DNA of 10,806 bases from an uncultured Coriobacteriaceae bacterium (GCA_900544655.1 UQWE01000034.1:1-10806), one strand, 5' to 3'; counted from the stretch's first letter, positions 1 through 6,925 are shown. Numbers and translations are program-made. The notes: generated by a model not told the origin, from the sequence alone.

Positions 1-45
1 CATATGCACGCGCGGGGGGGGGGGCACGGGGGAGGTGGGGGGGAG
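1..45. repeat. G-run low-complexity tract downstream of metY
   Basis: The plus strand carries G runs of 11 (14-24), 5 (28-32) and 7 (37-43), broken only by a few A, C or T bases. The tract begins about 12 bases past the metY stop codon, so on the metY transcript it is C-rich. It has no coding potential and no T-tract, so it is not a standard intrinsic terminator. It could form a G-quadruplex on the plus strand or an i-motif on the minus strand. Homopolymers of this length also tend to slip and are prone to sequencing error. Confidence 0.7.
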
Positions 46-48
46 CCA

Positions 49-60
49 CTAGCGCGCTAG
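49..60. other. 12-bp perfect palindrome over the metY stop codon
   Basis: CTAGCGCGCTAG is perfectly self-complementary and includes the TAG stop of metY (57-59). It contains two CTAG tetramers, which are rare in many bacterial genomes. With no loop it would make only a weak hairpin, so a role in termination is uncertain. It may simply be chance in GC-rich DNA. Confidence 0.5.
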
Positions 61-1364
61 CACTTGGCGAGGGCCTGATCCAGGTCGGCAATCAGGTCAG
101 CCGTATCCTCGAGGCCGCAGGAGAGACGCACCATATCGGCGGAGATGCCGCAGGCGAGGAGCTCCTCGTCATTCATCTGGCGATGCGTGGCGTTCGCCGG
201 GTGCAGGCAGCAGGTGCGGGCGTCAGCCACGTGCGTGGCGATCTGGCACATCTCGAGGCTCTTCATAAATGTCTCCGCCGCCGCACGGCCGCCGTTAAAG
301 CCAAAGCTCACGACACCGCACGTGCCATTGGGCATGTACTTCTGAGCGAGGTCATAGTACTTGTCGCCCTCGAGACCGGGGTAGCTCACGAAGCGCACCT
401 TGGAATGGTTCGCGAGGTACTTGGCCACGGCCATGCCGTTCTCGCAGTGGCGCGGCATGCGTACGTGCAGACTCTCGAGCGAGCTGTTGAGGAAGAAGGC
501 CGCCTGCGGGTTCTGCATGGGACCAAGGTCGCGCATGAGTTGCGCGGTCGCCTTGGTGATGAAGGCCCCGCCCATACCAAACTTCTCCGCGTACGTGACG
601 CCGTGATAGCTCTCGTCCGGCGTGGTGAGGCCCGGGAACTTGTCGGCGTGGGCCATCCAATCAAACTGACCATGGTCGACGATGACACCGCCGAGATATG
701 CCGCGTGACCATCCATGTACTTGGTGGTGGAGTGGGTCACGATATCCGCGCCCCACTCGAACGGACGACACATCACCGGCGTCGGGAAGGTATTGTCGAC
801 GATCAGGGGCACGCCGTGGGCGTGTGCCGCGGAAGCGAAGCGCTCGATGTCGAGCACGGCGAGCGCCGGGTTGGCGATGGTCTCGCCGAAGACGAGCTTG
901 GTGTTGGGGCGAAACGCTGCCTCGAGCTCCTCATCCGTGCAGTCAGGTGCCACAAAGGTGCAAGTGAGGCCCATACGACCCATGGTGTGGGCGAGAAGGT
1001 TGTAGGTGCCGCCGTAGATGGCGGAGCTCGCCACCACGTGATCGCCCGCGGCAGCCAGGTTGAAGATGGCGAGGAAATTCGCCGCCATACCGGAGCTCGT
1101 CAGCATGGCCGCGGTGCCACCCTCGAGCTCGGCGATCTTCGCCGCGACGAGATCGCAGGTGGGGTTCTGGAGGCGGCTGTAGAAGTAGCCGGACTCCTCG
1201 AGGTCGAAGAGCTTGCCCATGTGCTCGGATGTGTCGTACTTCCAGGTGGTGGACTGCCAGATCGGCACCTGGCGCGGTTCGGCGTCGCCGGGGCGATAGC
1301 CACCCTGCACGCACACGGTCCCGACGGTCTTGGCGGCGCTGTTGTTGGTGGGCTGCTCGCTCAT
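57..1364 (-). CDS. metY: O-acetylhomoserine aminocarboxypropyltransferase (O-acetylhomoserine sulfhydrylase)
   Basis: This cytosolic PLP enzyme of the Cys/Met-metabolism family makes homocysteine from O-acetylhomoserine and sulfide, the direct-sulfhydrylation branch of methionine synthesis. The product is 435 aa, usual for MetY and longer than the roughly 390 aa of MetB or MetC. Visible motifs are YSRLQNPT (62-69), SSGMAAN (90-96), the VDNTF stretch with the PLP-contacting Asp190, and HSTTKYMDGH with the Schiff-base Lys215. The FPGLTTPDESYHG stretch is typical of O-acetylhomoserine sulfhydrylases and argues against MetB, MetC or methionine gamma-lyase. The ATG at 1364 is chosen because GAGGGAG sits about six bases upstream; the frame stays open to 1418, but the extra 18 residues lack family similarity. 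The gene stands alone, divergent from the M20D gene. No SAM riboswitch is recognisable upstream. Use of sulfide rather than another nucleophile is inferred from family. Confidence 0.93.
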   Translation of the reverse strand: MSEQPTNNSAAKTVGTVCVQGGYRPGDAEPRQVPIWQSTTWKYDTSEHMGKLFDLEESGYFYSRLQNPTCDLVAAKIAELEGGTAAMLTSSGMAANFLAIFNLAAAGDHVVASSAIYGGTYNLLAHTMGRMGLTCTFVAPDCTDEELEAAFRPNTKLVFGETIANPALAVLDIERFASAAHAHGVPLIVDNTFPTPVMCRPFEWGADIVTHSTTKYMDGHAAYLGGVIVDHGQFDWMAHADKFPGLTTPDESYHGVTYAEKFGMGGAFITKATAQLMRDLGPMQNPQAAFFLNSSLESLHVRMPRHCENGMAVAKYLANHSKVRFVSYPGLEGDKYYDLAQKYMPNGTCGVVSFGFNGGRAAAETFMKSLEMCQIATHVADARTCCLHPANATHRQMNDEELLACGISADMVRLSCGLEDTADLIADLDQALAKC

Positions 1365-1403
1365 ATGTGACTCCCTCGGTTTGGCGCTGTTTGCATGTCC
1401 ATG

Positions 1404-1432
1404 AGAATAGGCGTGCAAATGCCCAGGTACAA
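1404..1432 (-). promoter_or_regulatory. Candidate sigma-70-type promoter of metY
   Basis: On the minus strand TTGTAC (1432-1427) and TATTCT (1409-1404) are separated by exactly 17 bases. The matches to consensus are 3/6 for the -35 box and 4/6 for the -10 box. Transcription would start near 1397, giving a leader of about 33 bases before the metY ATG. The surroundings are more AT-rich than the rest of the gap. This is a call by eye without experimental support. Confidence 0.4.
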
Positions 1433-1487
1433 CCTAGTATTTTGGTGGGATTTGCGCCTCGGCGGCCAGCGCAGCTTTACCCCCAGC

Positions 1488-1590
1488 ACGCGTGCACGGG
1501 CTGCCGCAAAGGCGCTCCCTCATCGTGTACGCCCGAGCTGCCACAGAGGCGCCCCATCGCGCGTGCACGAGCTGCCGCAGAGGCGCTCCC
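1488..1590. repeat. Three imperfect tandem units of about 35 bp in the metY/M20D gap
   Basis: The units lie at about 1488-1523, 1524-1557 and 1558-1590. Each has a CGTG[C/T]ACG box, then GCTGCC[G/A]CA, then a C-rich end of the form AGGCGC[T/C]CCC. The GCTGCC boxes start at 1500, 1537 and 1571. The spacing (37 and 34) is not a multiple of three in both steps and no frame gives a recognisable protein, so the stretch is judged non-coding. It lies upstream of both divergent genes. The remainder of the gap (1591-1683) shows a TTGACG at 1612-1617 but no fitting -10 box, so I assign no promoter for the M20D gene. Confidence 0.65.
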
Positions 1591-1689
1591 CCGTTATCAT
1601 CGCGTTCCATCTTGACGCATGCGAAGCTCCGCAAGCGCGAGCGTGTTACCCTCGATTGGTGATTAGACCTGAGAGACGGGGAGATGCAC

Positions 1690-2925
1690 ATGGCACAAGG
1701 GGTGGATATCGAACGCGAGGCACGCGCTGCAAGCATGATCATCGCGAGGCGGGCGGAGACGAGCGACTATGTCATCGACCGTCGTCGCTGGTACCACGCC
1801 CATCCTGAGATCGCCTATCGCGAGGTTGCCACCACCGAGCAGATCTGCGCAGACCTCGAAGCCCTCAACATCCCCTACGAGCGCCCAACGGCAACCGGCG
1901 TCGTGGCGACCATCCGCGGCACCGCCCAGAGCGCCTATGGCATAGCCGGATCGGCGCGCCGACGCATCATGCTCCGCGCCGATATCGACGGCCTCCCCGT
2001 GACGGAAAGGACCGGCGAGCCCTTCTCGTCAGAAAACGACGGGTTCATGCACGCCTGTGGCCACGACTGCCACATCGCGATGCTCCTGGGCGCCGCCCGT
2101 CTCCTCGCCGGCATGACCGACGAGCTCAACGGCGAAGTCCGCCTCGTCTTCCAACCGGCCGAGGAGGGCGGCAACGGCTCCAAGACCATGATTTCCGCAG
2201 GCGTCCTCGAAGGTGTCGATGGAGTCTTTGGCATGCACATCTGGAGCGATGTTCCCGCAGGCAAAGTCTCCGTGGAAGCCGGTCCCCGCATGGCAGCGAC
2301 TGACTGGTGGCGCATCGATGTCACCGGCCGCAGCGCCCACGGTGCCATGCCCAACCAGGGCGCCGACGCGGTGCTCGCCGGCGCCGCCATCGTGGAGAGC
2401 CTGCAGGCGATCGTGAGCCGCAACATGAGTCCCTTCGAACCCGCCGTGGTGACGGTGGGGCAATTCCATGGCGGCACGGCACGCAATGTCATGGCCGGCA
2501 GCTCTTGGATGGAGGGAACCGTACGCACCTTCCACGAGGATGCCCACGAGCTGATCCCCAACCTCATGGAACGCATGGCAAACGACGTCGCCGCGGCGTT
2601 TGGCTGCACGGCGAAGCTCACGTATGAGAACGCCCACTCCACCGTCGTGAATGAGACAGCCGCGAGCGAGCGCGCCATGCGCGCGGCCAACGAGGTGCTT
2701 GGCGAAGACGCGCTCGTTCGCTACCGGGGCTCCATGCCCGGAGAGGACTTCTCCGAGTACCTAAAGAGGGTTCCGGGCGCATTCGCGTTTCTCGGCAGCG
2801 GCACAGCAGACCCCAACGGCAAGGTCTGGCCGCAGCACAGCTGCTTCTATGACCCCGACGAGTCCGTCCTCGTGCGTGGCTCCATGCTCGCCGCCCAGTA
2901 CGCGGTCGACTTCCTCGCGGAGTAA
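1690..2925 (+). CDS. M20D-family amidohydrolase (N-acyl-amino-acid hydrolase type)
   Basis: This di-metal amidohydrolase of peptidase family M20 subfamily D should remove an acyl group from an N-acyl amino acid; the IAA-amino-acid, hippurate and N-acetyl-diaminopimelate hydrolases belong here. The product is 411 aa, normal for the family. The metal-ligand set is complete: HACGHDCH gives Cys123 and His125, AEEGG gives Glu158/Glu159, MHIW gives His183, and QHSCFYD near the C-terminus gives His383. A lid/dimerisation domain lies between, including GRSAHGAMPNQGAD. ATG 1690 is preferred over ATG 1684 because GGGGAG (1678-1683) abuts the first but is six bases from the second. There is no signal peptide, so it is likely cytosolic. 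The substrate cannot be read from sequence. The gene is monocistronic and ends in a strong terminator at 3037. Confidence 0.88.
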   Translation: MAQGVDIEREARAASMIIARRAETSDYVIDRRRWYHAHPEIAYREVATTEQICADLEALNIPYERPTATGVVATIRGTAQSAYGIAGSARRRIMLRADIDGLPVTERTGEPFSSENDGFMHACGHDCHIAMLLGAARLLAGMTDELNGEVRLVFQPAEEGGNGSKTMISAGVLEGVDGVFGMHIWSDVPAGKVSVEAGPRMAATDWWRIDVTGRSAHGAMPNQGADAVLAGAAIVESLQAIVSRNMSPFEPAVVTVGQFHGGTARNVMAGSSWMEGTVRTFHEDAHELIPNLMERMANDVAAAFGCTAKLTYENAHSTVVNETAASERAMRAANEVLGEDALVRYRGSMPGEDFSEYLKRVPGAFAFLGSGTADPNGKVWPQHSCFYDPDESVLVRGSMLAAQYAVDFLAE

Positions 2926-2930
2926 GGCAA

Positions 2931-3010
2931 GCTAGACGACGCAGGCGCAACGAGCCCGAGCTCGTGCAAGGCTGGACGACGCAGGCGCAACGAGCCCGAG
3001 CTCGCGCAAG
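2931..3010. repeat. Two 40-bp direct repeats between the M20D stop and its terminator
   Basis: Copies at 2931-2970 and 2971-3010 abut exactly and differ at only two bases (A/G at position 4, T/C at position 35). Each contains the inverted repeat CGAGC-CCGA-GCTCG (2951-2964 and 2991-3004), able to form a 5-bp stem with a 4-base loop. A more decayed third copy may follow at about 3011-3035 (13 of 20 bases match where I aligned it). The tract is non-coding and lies in the 3' end of the M20D transcript. Confidence 0.85.
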
Positions 3011-3036
3011 GTCGCGCACACAGGCCCAACAACAGA

Positions 3037-3080
3037 CGAAGCGCCGCATGCCAACACGACATGCGGCGCTTCGGCGTTTT
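3037..3080 (+). terminator. Intrinsic terminator of the M20D gene
   Basis: The arms at 3037-3050 and 3060-3073 are perfectly complementary over 14 bp, with a 9-base loop, and are followed by GCG and four T residues. It sits 111 bases past the M20D stop. Read on the minus strand, the same stem is followed only by TCTGTTGTTG, a weak T-rich tail, so it may also slow transcription coming from gatD. Confidence 0.9.
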
Positions 3081-3101
3081 CTAGGGCTCGCGCGAACGGC
3101 G

Positions 3102-3845
3102 TTATTCCTTCTCCTCGCCGGAGATGAGGCGCTGGTACATCGTCTCGTTCGCAGCGAGCTCCGCAGTATCATCGAGCGGCTCGAGGGAGCCGTCGCCGTA
3201 CTTGCGCTCGAGCGCGCGTGAGATGAGGTAATCCGCCACGCCGGGGTTCTTGGGCAGCAGCGGGCCATGGATGTAGGTGCCCACGACGTTCTTGTAAAGG
3301 CACCCCTCGTACCCAGTCTTTCCGTCGTTGCCATGGCCATGAATCACACGGCCCAGAGGCTCAACACCGGCACCCAGATGCGTGCGACCGCCGTGATTCT
3401 CGTACCCGACGATGGGACGGTCCACGATGCGACTCTCGATGGCAATGTTGCCGATGAGGCGCGGCGCTCCGCGATCCGTATAAAGGTCGACGAGCGACAG
3501 TCCCTCGACTTCCTCGTCACCCATGAGGTAGGAATGGCCAAGAAGCTGGTAGCCGCCGCAGACGGCACCAAGGACGCCGCCGTCTTCGACAAAGGAGACG
3601 AGCTCTTCGCGCTCCGCCAAAAGATGCTCGCAGACGATCCTCTGCTCACGGTCCGAGCCGCCGCCGATGAATGCGATATCCACGTCCGAGAAGCTCGGGC
3701 GGTCATCGATGTGGACCTCCTCCACCTCGCAGCGAATGCCACGCCACTCGAGGCGCTTGCGCAGCACAAGGATATTGCCGCCGTCGCCGTAGAGGTTCAG
3801 GAGCTCAGGATAGAGATGCGCGATACGCAGGGATTTTTCGCTCAC
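3102..3845 (-). CDS. gatD: Lipid II isoglutaminyl synthase, glutaminase subunit GatD
   Basis: This class I (CobB/CobQ-like) glutamine amidotransferase releases ammonia from glutamine and passes it to MurT, which amidates the alpha-carboxyl of D-glutamate in lipid II to give D-isoglutamine. The product is 247 aa, usual for GatD. The catalytic Cys96 is in GAVCGGYQLLGHSY and His193 in GTYIHGPLLPKNP. The N-terminal LYPELLNLYGDGGN stretch is typical. The start is GTG at 3845, which overlaps the murT TGA in a GTGA, with GGGGGAG just upstream; the longer ATG-like frame to 3887 is not needed. The overlap implies translational coupling and roughly equal amounts of both subunits, which fits the known heterodimer. 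It is last in the amaP-to-gatD unit. A cobyric acid synthase is ruled out by size and by the MurT neighbour. Confidence 0.95.
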   Translation of the reverse strand: MSEKSLRIAHLYPELLNLYGDGGNILVLRKRLEWRGIRCEVEEVHIDDRPSFSDVDIAFIGGGSDREQRIVCEHLLAEREELVSFVEDGGVLGAVCGGYQLLGHSYLMGDEEVEGLSLVDLYTDRGAPRLIGNIAIESRIVDRPIVGYENHGGRTHLGAGVEPLGRVIHGHGNDGKTGYEGCLYKNVVGTYIHGPLLPKNPGVADYLISRALERKYGDGSLEPLDDTAELAANETMYQRLISGEEKE

Positions 3846-5221
3846 AGTCGCTCCCCCATCTGCTCGAGCTCCGCCTTCGCGGGCCACAGGGCCGAGTAGT
3901 TCGTCAGGACATACAGTGGGCGATCCTGCGGCAGGTCTGCCACGGCATCGAGCGCCTCGCGCACGGTCAGCGCGATAGGCGCCAAGATCCCCGCGTACTT
4001 CAGGCGAACGCGAACGTCATCCGCACGGTGGCCGCCAGCAACAACGGTGAGGTCATCGGGCTCGACAACGCCGCCACACTCGCGGGGACTCCCCACAGCG
4101 AGACGCTCGAAGTCGACGTCCCAGATCCAGGAGATGTCCTTACCATCGTTGGGGTTGTCGTTGATGACGAAGAAGGCCGCCTTCTTGCGGTCATCCGCCA
4201 ACATGAGCGATATGTTCTGGTTGAAACCCGTGGGGTTCTTCGCCAGGTTGAGAATCACATCGCGCCCGTCAATGCGGAAGTGTTGGAGGCGACCGTTCTC
4301 CGGATGATATGCGTCAAGAGCGGTCTGGAACTGCTCGGGCGTAGTGCCGGCAAGAGTCGCGCCCACAAAGGCGGCGAGCAGGTTATAGACCATGTATACG
4401 CCACCAAAGCTCGCGCTCACGCGCACGGGCTTATCAAGACCCACACCGCTCACGTCGAAGGAGACGCCCCCGCGACCGACTTTGACGCCAGTGGCACGCC
4501 AGTCAAGCTCGGGACGGCAGAAGTCTCCCTTGGGGCAACGGAAGGCGCCCAGCTGGGCGTAGGCGCGGTAGTCATAGGCGAGCTCCGTGCCGCAAACCTG
4601 GCAGAAGCGCGCCTCGGGCACGCGGTCCGCCGGCAGGTGGAGGTCCTCGCCGATGCCAAACGCCAGCACCTTGGTGCCGGCCTCACGCGCGCGACGCGCG
4701 ACGCCCATAACGAGGGGATCGTCGCCACAGGCCACGAGCGTGGTCTCAGGCGAGACAGAAAGCGCGGAGACGATGACGTCCTGGACGCGCTCGATCTCGC
4801 CGGCGCGGTCGAGCTGATCGCGGAAGAGGTTCAGGAGCACGAGGTAGCGTGGGTGGAGCTCGGGCAAGATGTTGATCGTGGAGAGCTCATCCGCCTCCAT
4901 GATGGCCCAGTCGGCAGAGCGGCCGGAAAGGAGGGCCGCCGCGACGCCAGGAGCCATGTTGGCGCCAACGCGGTTGCACAGAACGCGGGCGCCACTTGCC
5001 TCGACAGCACTCGCGAGCACGTTGTTCGTGGTCGTCTTGCCGTTGGTTCCACACACGACGATGGCACCCTGCGTGAGCTTTTTGGCGGAGTGTGAGATTG
5101 AGGCAGGATCGATGGCGAGCACGATGCGGCCAGGCAGCTGCGAGGCGGAACGGCCCGCCATGTGTAGTGCGCCGGCGCAGGCGCGGCCGAGGCCCTGCGC
5201 GAGAGAGGCTCTGAGACCCAC
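3842..5221 (-). CDS. murT: Lipid II isoglutaminyl synthase, Mur-ligase-like subunit MurT
   Basis: This ATP-dependent partner of GatD activates the D-glutamate carboxylate of lipid II and joins it to ammonia at the inner face of the membrane. The 459-aa product shows the ATP-binding CGTNGKTTTNN (57-67), NLFRDQLDRAGEIE (131-144) and a Cys4 zinc-ribbon insertion (Cys207, Cys210, Cys229, Cys235). The C-terminal DUF1727 domain has the DNPNDGKD stretch, whose first Asp (355) matches the region of the essential Asp in Staphylococcus MurT, and ends in TNYSALWP. The start is GTG at 5221, three bases past the asp23 stop, with GGAG six bases upstream. The N-terminal residues align with known MurT starts, so a later ATG (residue 21) is less likely. 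The zinc ribbon separates it from MurC-F. Confidence 0.95.
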   Translation of the reverse strand: MGLRASLAQGLGRACAGALHMAGRSASQLPGRIVLAIDPASISHSAKKLTQGAIVVCGTNGKTTTNNVLASAVEASGARVLCNRVGANMAPGVAAALLSGRSADWAIMEADELSTINILPELHPRYLVLLNLFRDQLDRAGEIERVQDVIVSALSVSPETTLVACGDDPLVMGVARRAREAGTKVLAFGIGEDLHLPADRVPEARFCQVCGTELAYDYRAYAQLGAFRCPKGDFCRPELDWRATGVKVGRGGVSFDVSGVGLDKPVRVSASFGGVYMVYNLLAAFVGATLAGTTPEQFQTALDAYHPENGRLQHFRIDGRDVILNLAKNPTGFNQNISLMLADDRKKAAFFVINDNPNDGKDISWIWDVDFERLAVGSPRECGGVVEPDDLTVVAGGHRADDVRVRLKYAGILAPIALTVREALDAVADLPQDRPLYVLTNYSALWPAKAELEQMGERL

Positions 5222-5224
5222 GGC

Positions 5225-5776
5225 CTACTCCGCCTCTTCCTCGTCGTGGCTACCGCCCTGCATGTTCTCGTACTCCTCGGGGGTGAGAACGTCCTCGATG
5301 CGCAGGTTGACGCCGCCAACCTCAAGGCCCGTCATCCCGACGACCTGCTTGACAACGACCTTCTTGACGTCCTCGAAGACCTGCGGGGCGAACGCACCAT
5401 ATTCGATGAGCACGGAGATGTTCACGCGGACAGAGCTGTCCGGCATGACCTCGACGGAGACGCCCTTCGTGGGGTCCGCCGCGCCAAAGGTCTCCTGGAC
5501 GCGGTTGATGAAGCCGCCCTTCATGCCAAGGACGCCCGGGACGTCACGCACGGCAATGGCGACGATCTTCTCGATGACACCGTTGGAGAAGGTGAGCGAG
5601 TCTTCAGAATCAAGATCCTCATCGGCATCGGAGAAGGTAAGGTCACCCTCCTCGGAGGCGGCAAGCGACGTAGCGCTGGCCTCCTCGGCGGGAGTCTCGG
5701 CTGTCTCCTCGACGGTTTCCTCGGTGAGCGGGGCCTCGACCTCAGGCTCCTGCGCGATGATGGGCTTCGTGCTCAT
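5225..5776 (-). CDS. asp23: Asp23/Gls24 family envelope-stress protein
   Basis: Asp23/Gls24 proteins are abundant cytosolic proteins that gather at the membrane through AmaP and are linked to cell-envelope stress. The 183-aa product has its Asp23 domain at about 61-166, beginning LTFSNGVIEKI, with the VRDVPGV motif (76-82) and the MTGLEV and VNLRIEDV region. Residues 1-60 form an acidic, Glu/Thr/Ala-rich, probably disordered extension, and the tail is also acidic (HDEEEAE). The LTFS sequence occurs twice, at 46-49 and 61-64. The ATG at 5776 is chosen because AGGAG lies five bases upstream; an extension to 5812 has no such site. It sits 59 bases after the DUF2273 gene and three before murT, so co-transcription is expected. 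Family assignment is secure; the exact role here is inferred. Confidence 0.9.
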   Translation of the reverse strand: MSTKPIIAQEPEVEAPLTEETVEETAETPAEEASATSLAASEEGDLTFSDADEDLDSEDSLTFSNGVIEKIVAIAVRDVPGVLGMKGGFINRVQETFGAADPTKGVSVEVMPDSSVRVNISVLIEYGAFAPQVFEDVKKVVVKQVVGMTGLEVGGVNLRIEDVLTPEEYENMQGGSHDEEEAE

Positions 5777-5835
5777 GTTGGCTCCTATCCACCGGAGTTT
5801 CCCGGCAATCACGGGCGTGACCCTTAGCGGGCGCC

Positions 5836-6246
5836 CTAGCGCTTCTTCATCAGGTTCTGGATAAAGCGAACGATTTTGGGGTCGCCGTCAAGGTGCTGGC
5901 CACAGGCGATGCCGACAACCACGAGGAAGGCGATGACCAGGGTCTTCAGGACGCCAATCGTAAAGAGAAGAAGCGCCACGACAAGACCGGTCACGCCGCC
6001 AAGGACCGCATTGCGGCTATTGGGGAACGTCTCGTCAAGCCAGCGCGAGGCACGCGCAAAGGCTCCAGGCTGCGTCGTGGGCTCGGGGCCACTCGCAGGC
6101 CCCGCCGCATCGCCCGAGGGCTGCGCGGCAGCGGCCTGGGCGCCAGCGGCATCTGCTGCAAACGAACCGTTGGTTGGCGCCTTACCTGACGAGGCAGAAA
6201 CAGGAGCATCCGCTGGCTCGATGCGACAAGTGAGCTTCTCGGACAT
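5836..6246 (-). CDS. DUF2273 small membrane protein with long disordered N-terminus
   Basis: The C-terminal half (about 77-136) matches the DUF2273 small integral membrane family: RNAVLGGVTG leads into two closely spaced membrane segments (about 80-99 and 101-117), then CGQHLDGDPKIVRFIQNL and a basic end (MKKR). DUF2273 proteins regularly accompany Asp23 and AmaP and are thought to help hold that complex at the membrane; the biochemical role is unknown. Residues 1-65 are Ala/Pro/Gly/Ser-rich with no predicted fold, making the protein (136 aa) about twice the usual length. The start ATG at 6246 has AAGGAGG eight bases upstream and lies three bases past the amaP stop. Confidence 0.82.
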   Translation of the reverse strand: MSEKLTCRIEPADAPVSASSGKAPTNGSFAADAAGAQAAAAQPSGDAAGPASGPEPTTQPGAFARASRWLDETFPNSRNAVLGGVTGLVVALLLFTIGVLKTLVIAFLVVVGIACGQHLDGDPKIVRFIQNLMKKR

Positions 6247-6249
6247 GTC

Positions 6250-6909
6250 TTACGCCTCCTTCTCGACGCTCATGGGAATCGTGATGTCACCCGTGGACTC
6301 TGCGGGTGCAGCCGCAGGCGCGGCCGCGGCGGACTGGTGCTCGGAAGCGCCCTCGCCCTCGTCACCGTCCTCAACGGGAACGACGAGGGACGTACCACGC
6401 TGCGGCTCGAGGAACTCAACGTTGATATCCCCCAGGCATTCGCCACACATAGCCGAGAGCCCAGTGACGAGCGCCTCGTGGAGCACCGGCGCCTCGCTCG
6501 TGATATCGACGGACTCATACGGCATCACATGCACGTCAACGGTGACGACGCCGTGCTTTGAGGCGCGAACCTCCACGTCCTTGGCAATGCCCAGGCCGAG
6601 GGCCTCCACGATGTGGCCCGCCTGCGAGGCAACGGCGTTGCGAGTCACCGTGATGGCACCGCCTTCGATATTCATGACGGAGATGGCGTCCTTGGGGCGG
6701 CGCGAGAAGATCGAGCGCAGCAGGTTGAAGACGAGCCACGCCGCCGTCATGCCAAGACAGACCTCGAGCGCCACATAAGCCGCGTCATACGACAGAAACG
6801 CGGAGATTTCCGCCTCGCCGATGCCAAACGCAGGCAGGGCGAGCATGGCGAGGGCAAAGAGCCCCGCCAGCGAGAACAGGAAGAGAATGATGCGCTTGAA
6901 GCCACCCAT
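6250..6909 (-). CDS. amaP: AmaP-like alkaline shock response membrane anchor
   Basis: AmaP is the bitopic or hairpin membrane anchor that recruits Asp23 to the cytoplasmic membrane. This 219-aa product has two hydrophobic segments (about 5-28 and 42-66) and a short basic stretch (SRRPKD, 69-74). A cytosolic Asp23-like domain follows (about 76-170; GGAITVTRNAVASQAGHIVEAL, then DVEVRASKHGVVTVDVHV), and the tail is acidic and Ala/Pro-rich (about 178-208). ATG 6909 follows AAAGGGTG; the open frame to 6996 would run through the upstream terminator and is rejected. It is the first gene of the amaP-DUF2273-asp23-murT-gatD unit. Assignment rests on topology, domain and neighbours more than on invariant residues. 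Confidence 0.78.
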   Translation of the reverse strand: MGGFKRIILFLFSLAGLFALAMLALPAFGIGEAEISAFLSYDAAYVALEVCLGMTAAWLVFNLLRSIFSRRPKDAISVMNIEGGAITVTRNAVASQAGHIVEALGLGIAKDVEVRASKHGVVTVDVHVMPYESVDITSEAPVLHEALVTGLSAMCGECLGDINVEFLEPQRGTSLVVPVEDGDEGEGASEHQSAAAAPAAAPAESTGDITIPMSVEKEA

Positions 6910-6925
6910 GGACACCCTTTCTAAC

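Noticed and set aside
183..1370. 395-codon open frame on the plus strand opposite metY
   Set aside because: It is an antisense shadow of metY in GC-rich DNA: no ribosome binding site, Arg/Val/Gly-rich low-information product, and the minus-strand frame is a clear known enzyme.
1365..1418. 18-residue N-terminal extension of metY
   Set aside because: The extension lacks a ribosome binding site and family similarity, and it would overlap the candidate -10 box; the ATG at 1364 has a good site.
1365..1689. SAM riboswitch or T-box upstream of metY
   Set aside because: The likely leader is only about 33 bases, and no conserved S-box, SAM-IV or T-box sequence was recognised.
1488..3010. CRISPR array suggested by the two repeat clusters
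   Set aside because: The units are tandem without unique spacers of constant length, and no cas gene is present.
3671..5095. 474-codon open frame on the plus strand opposite murT and gatD
   Set aside because: It has no recognisable motif, and its length follows from GC-rich codon use of murT on the other strand.
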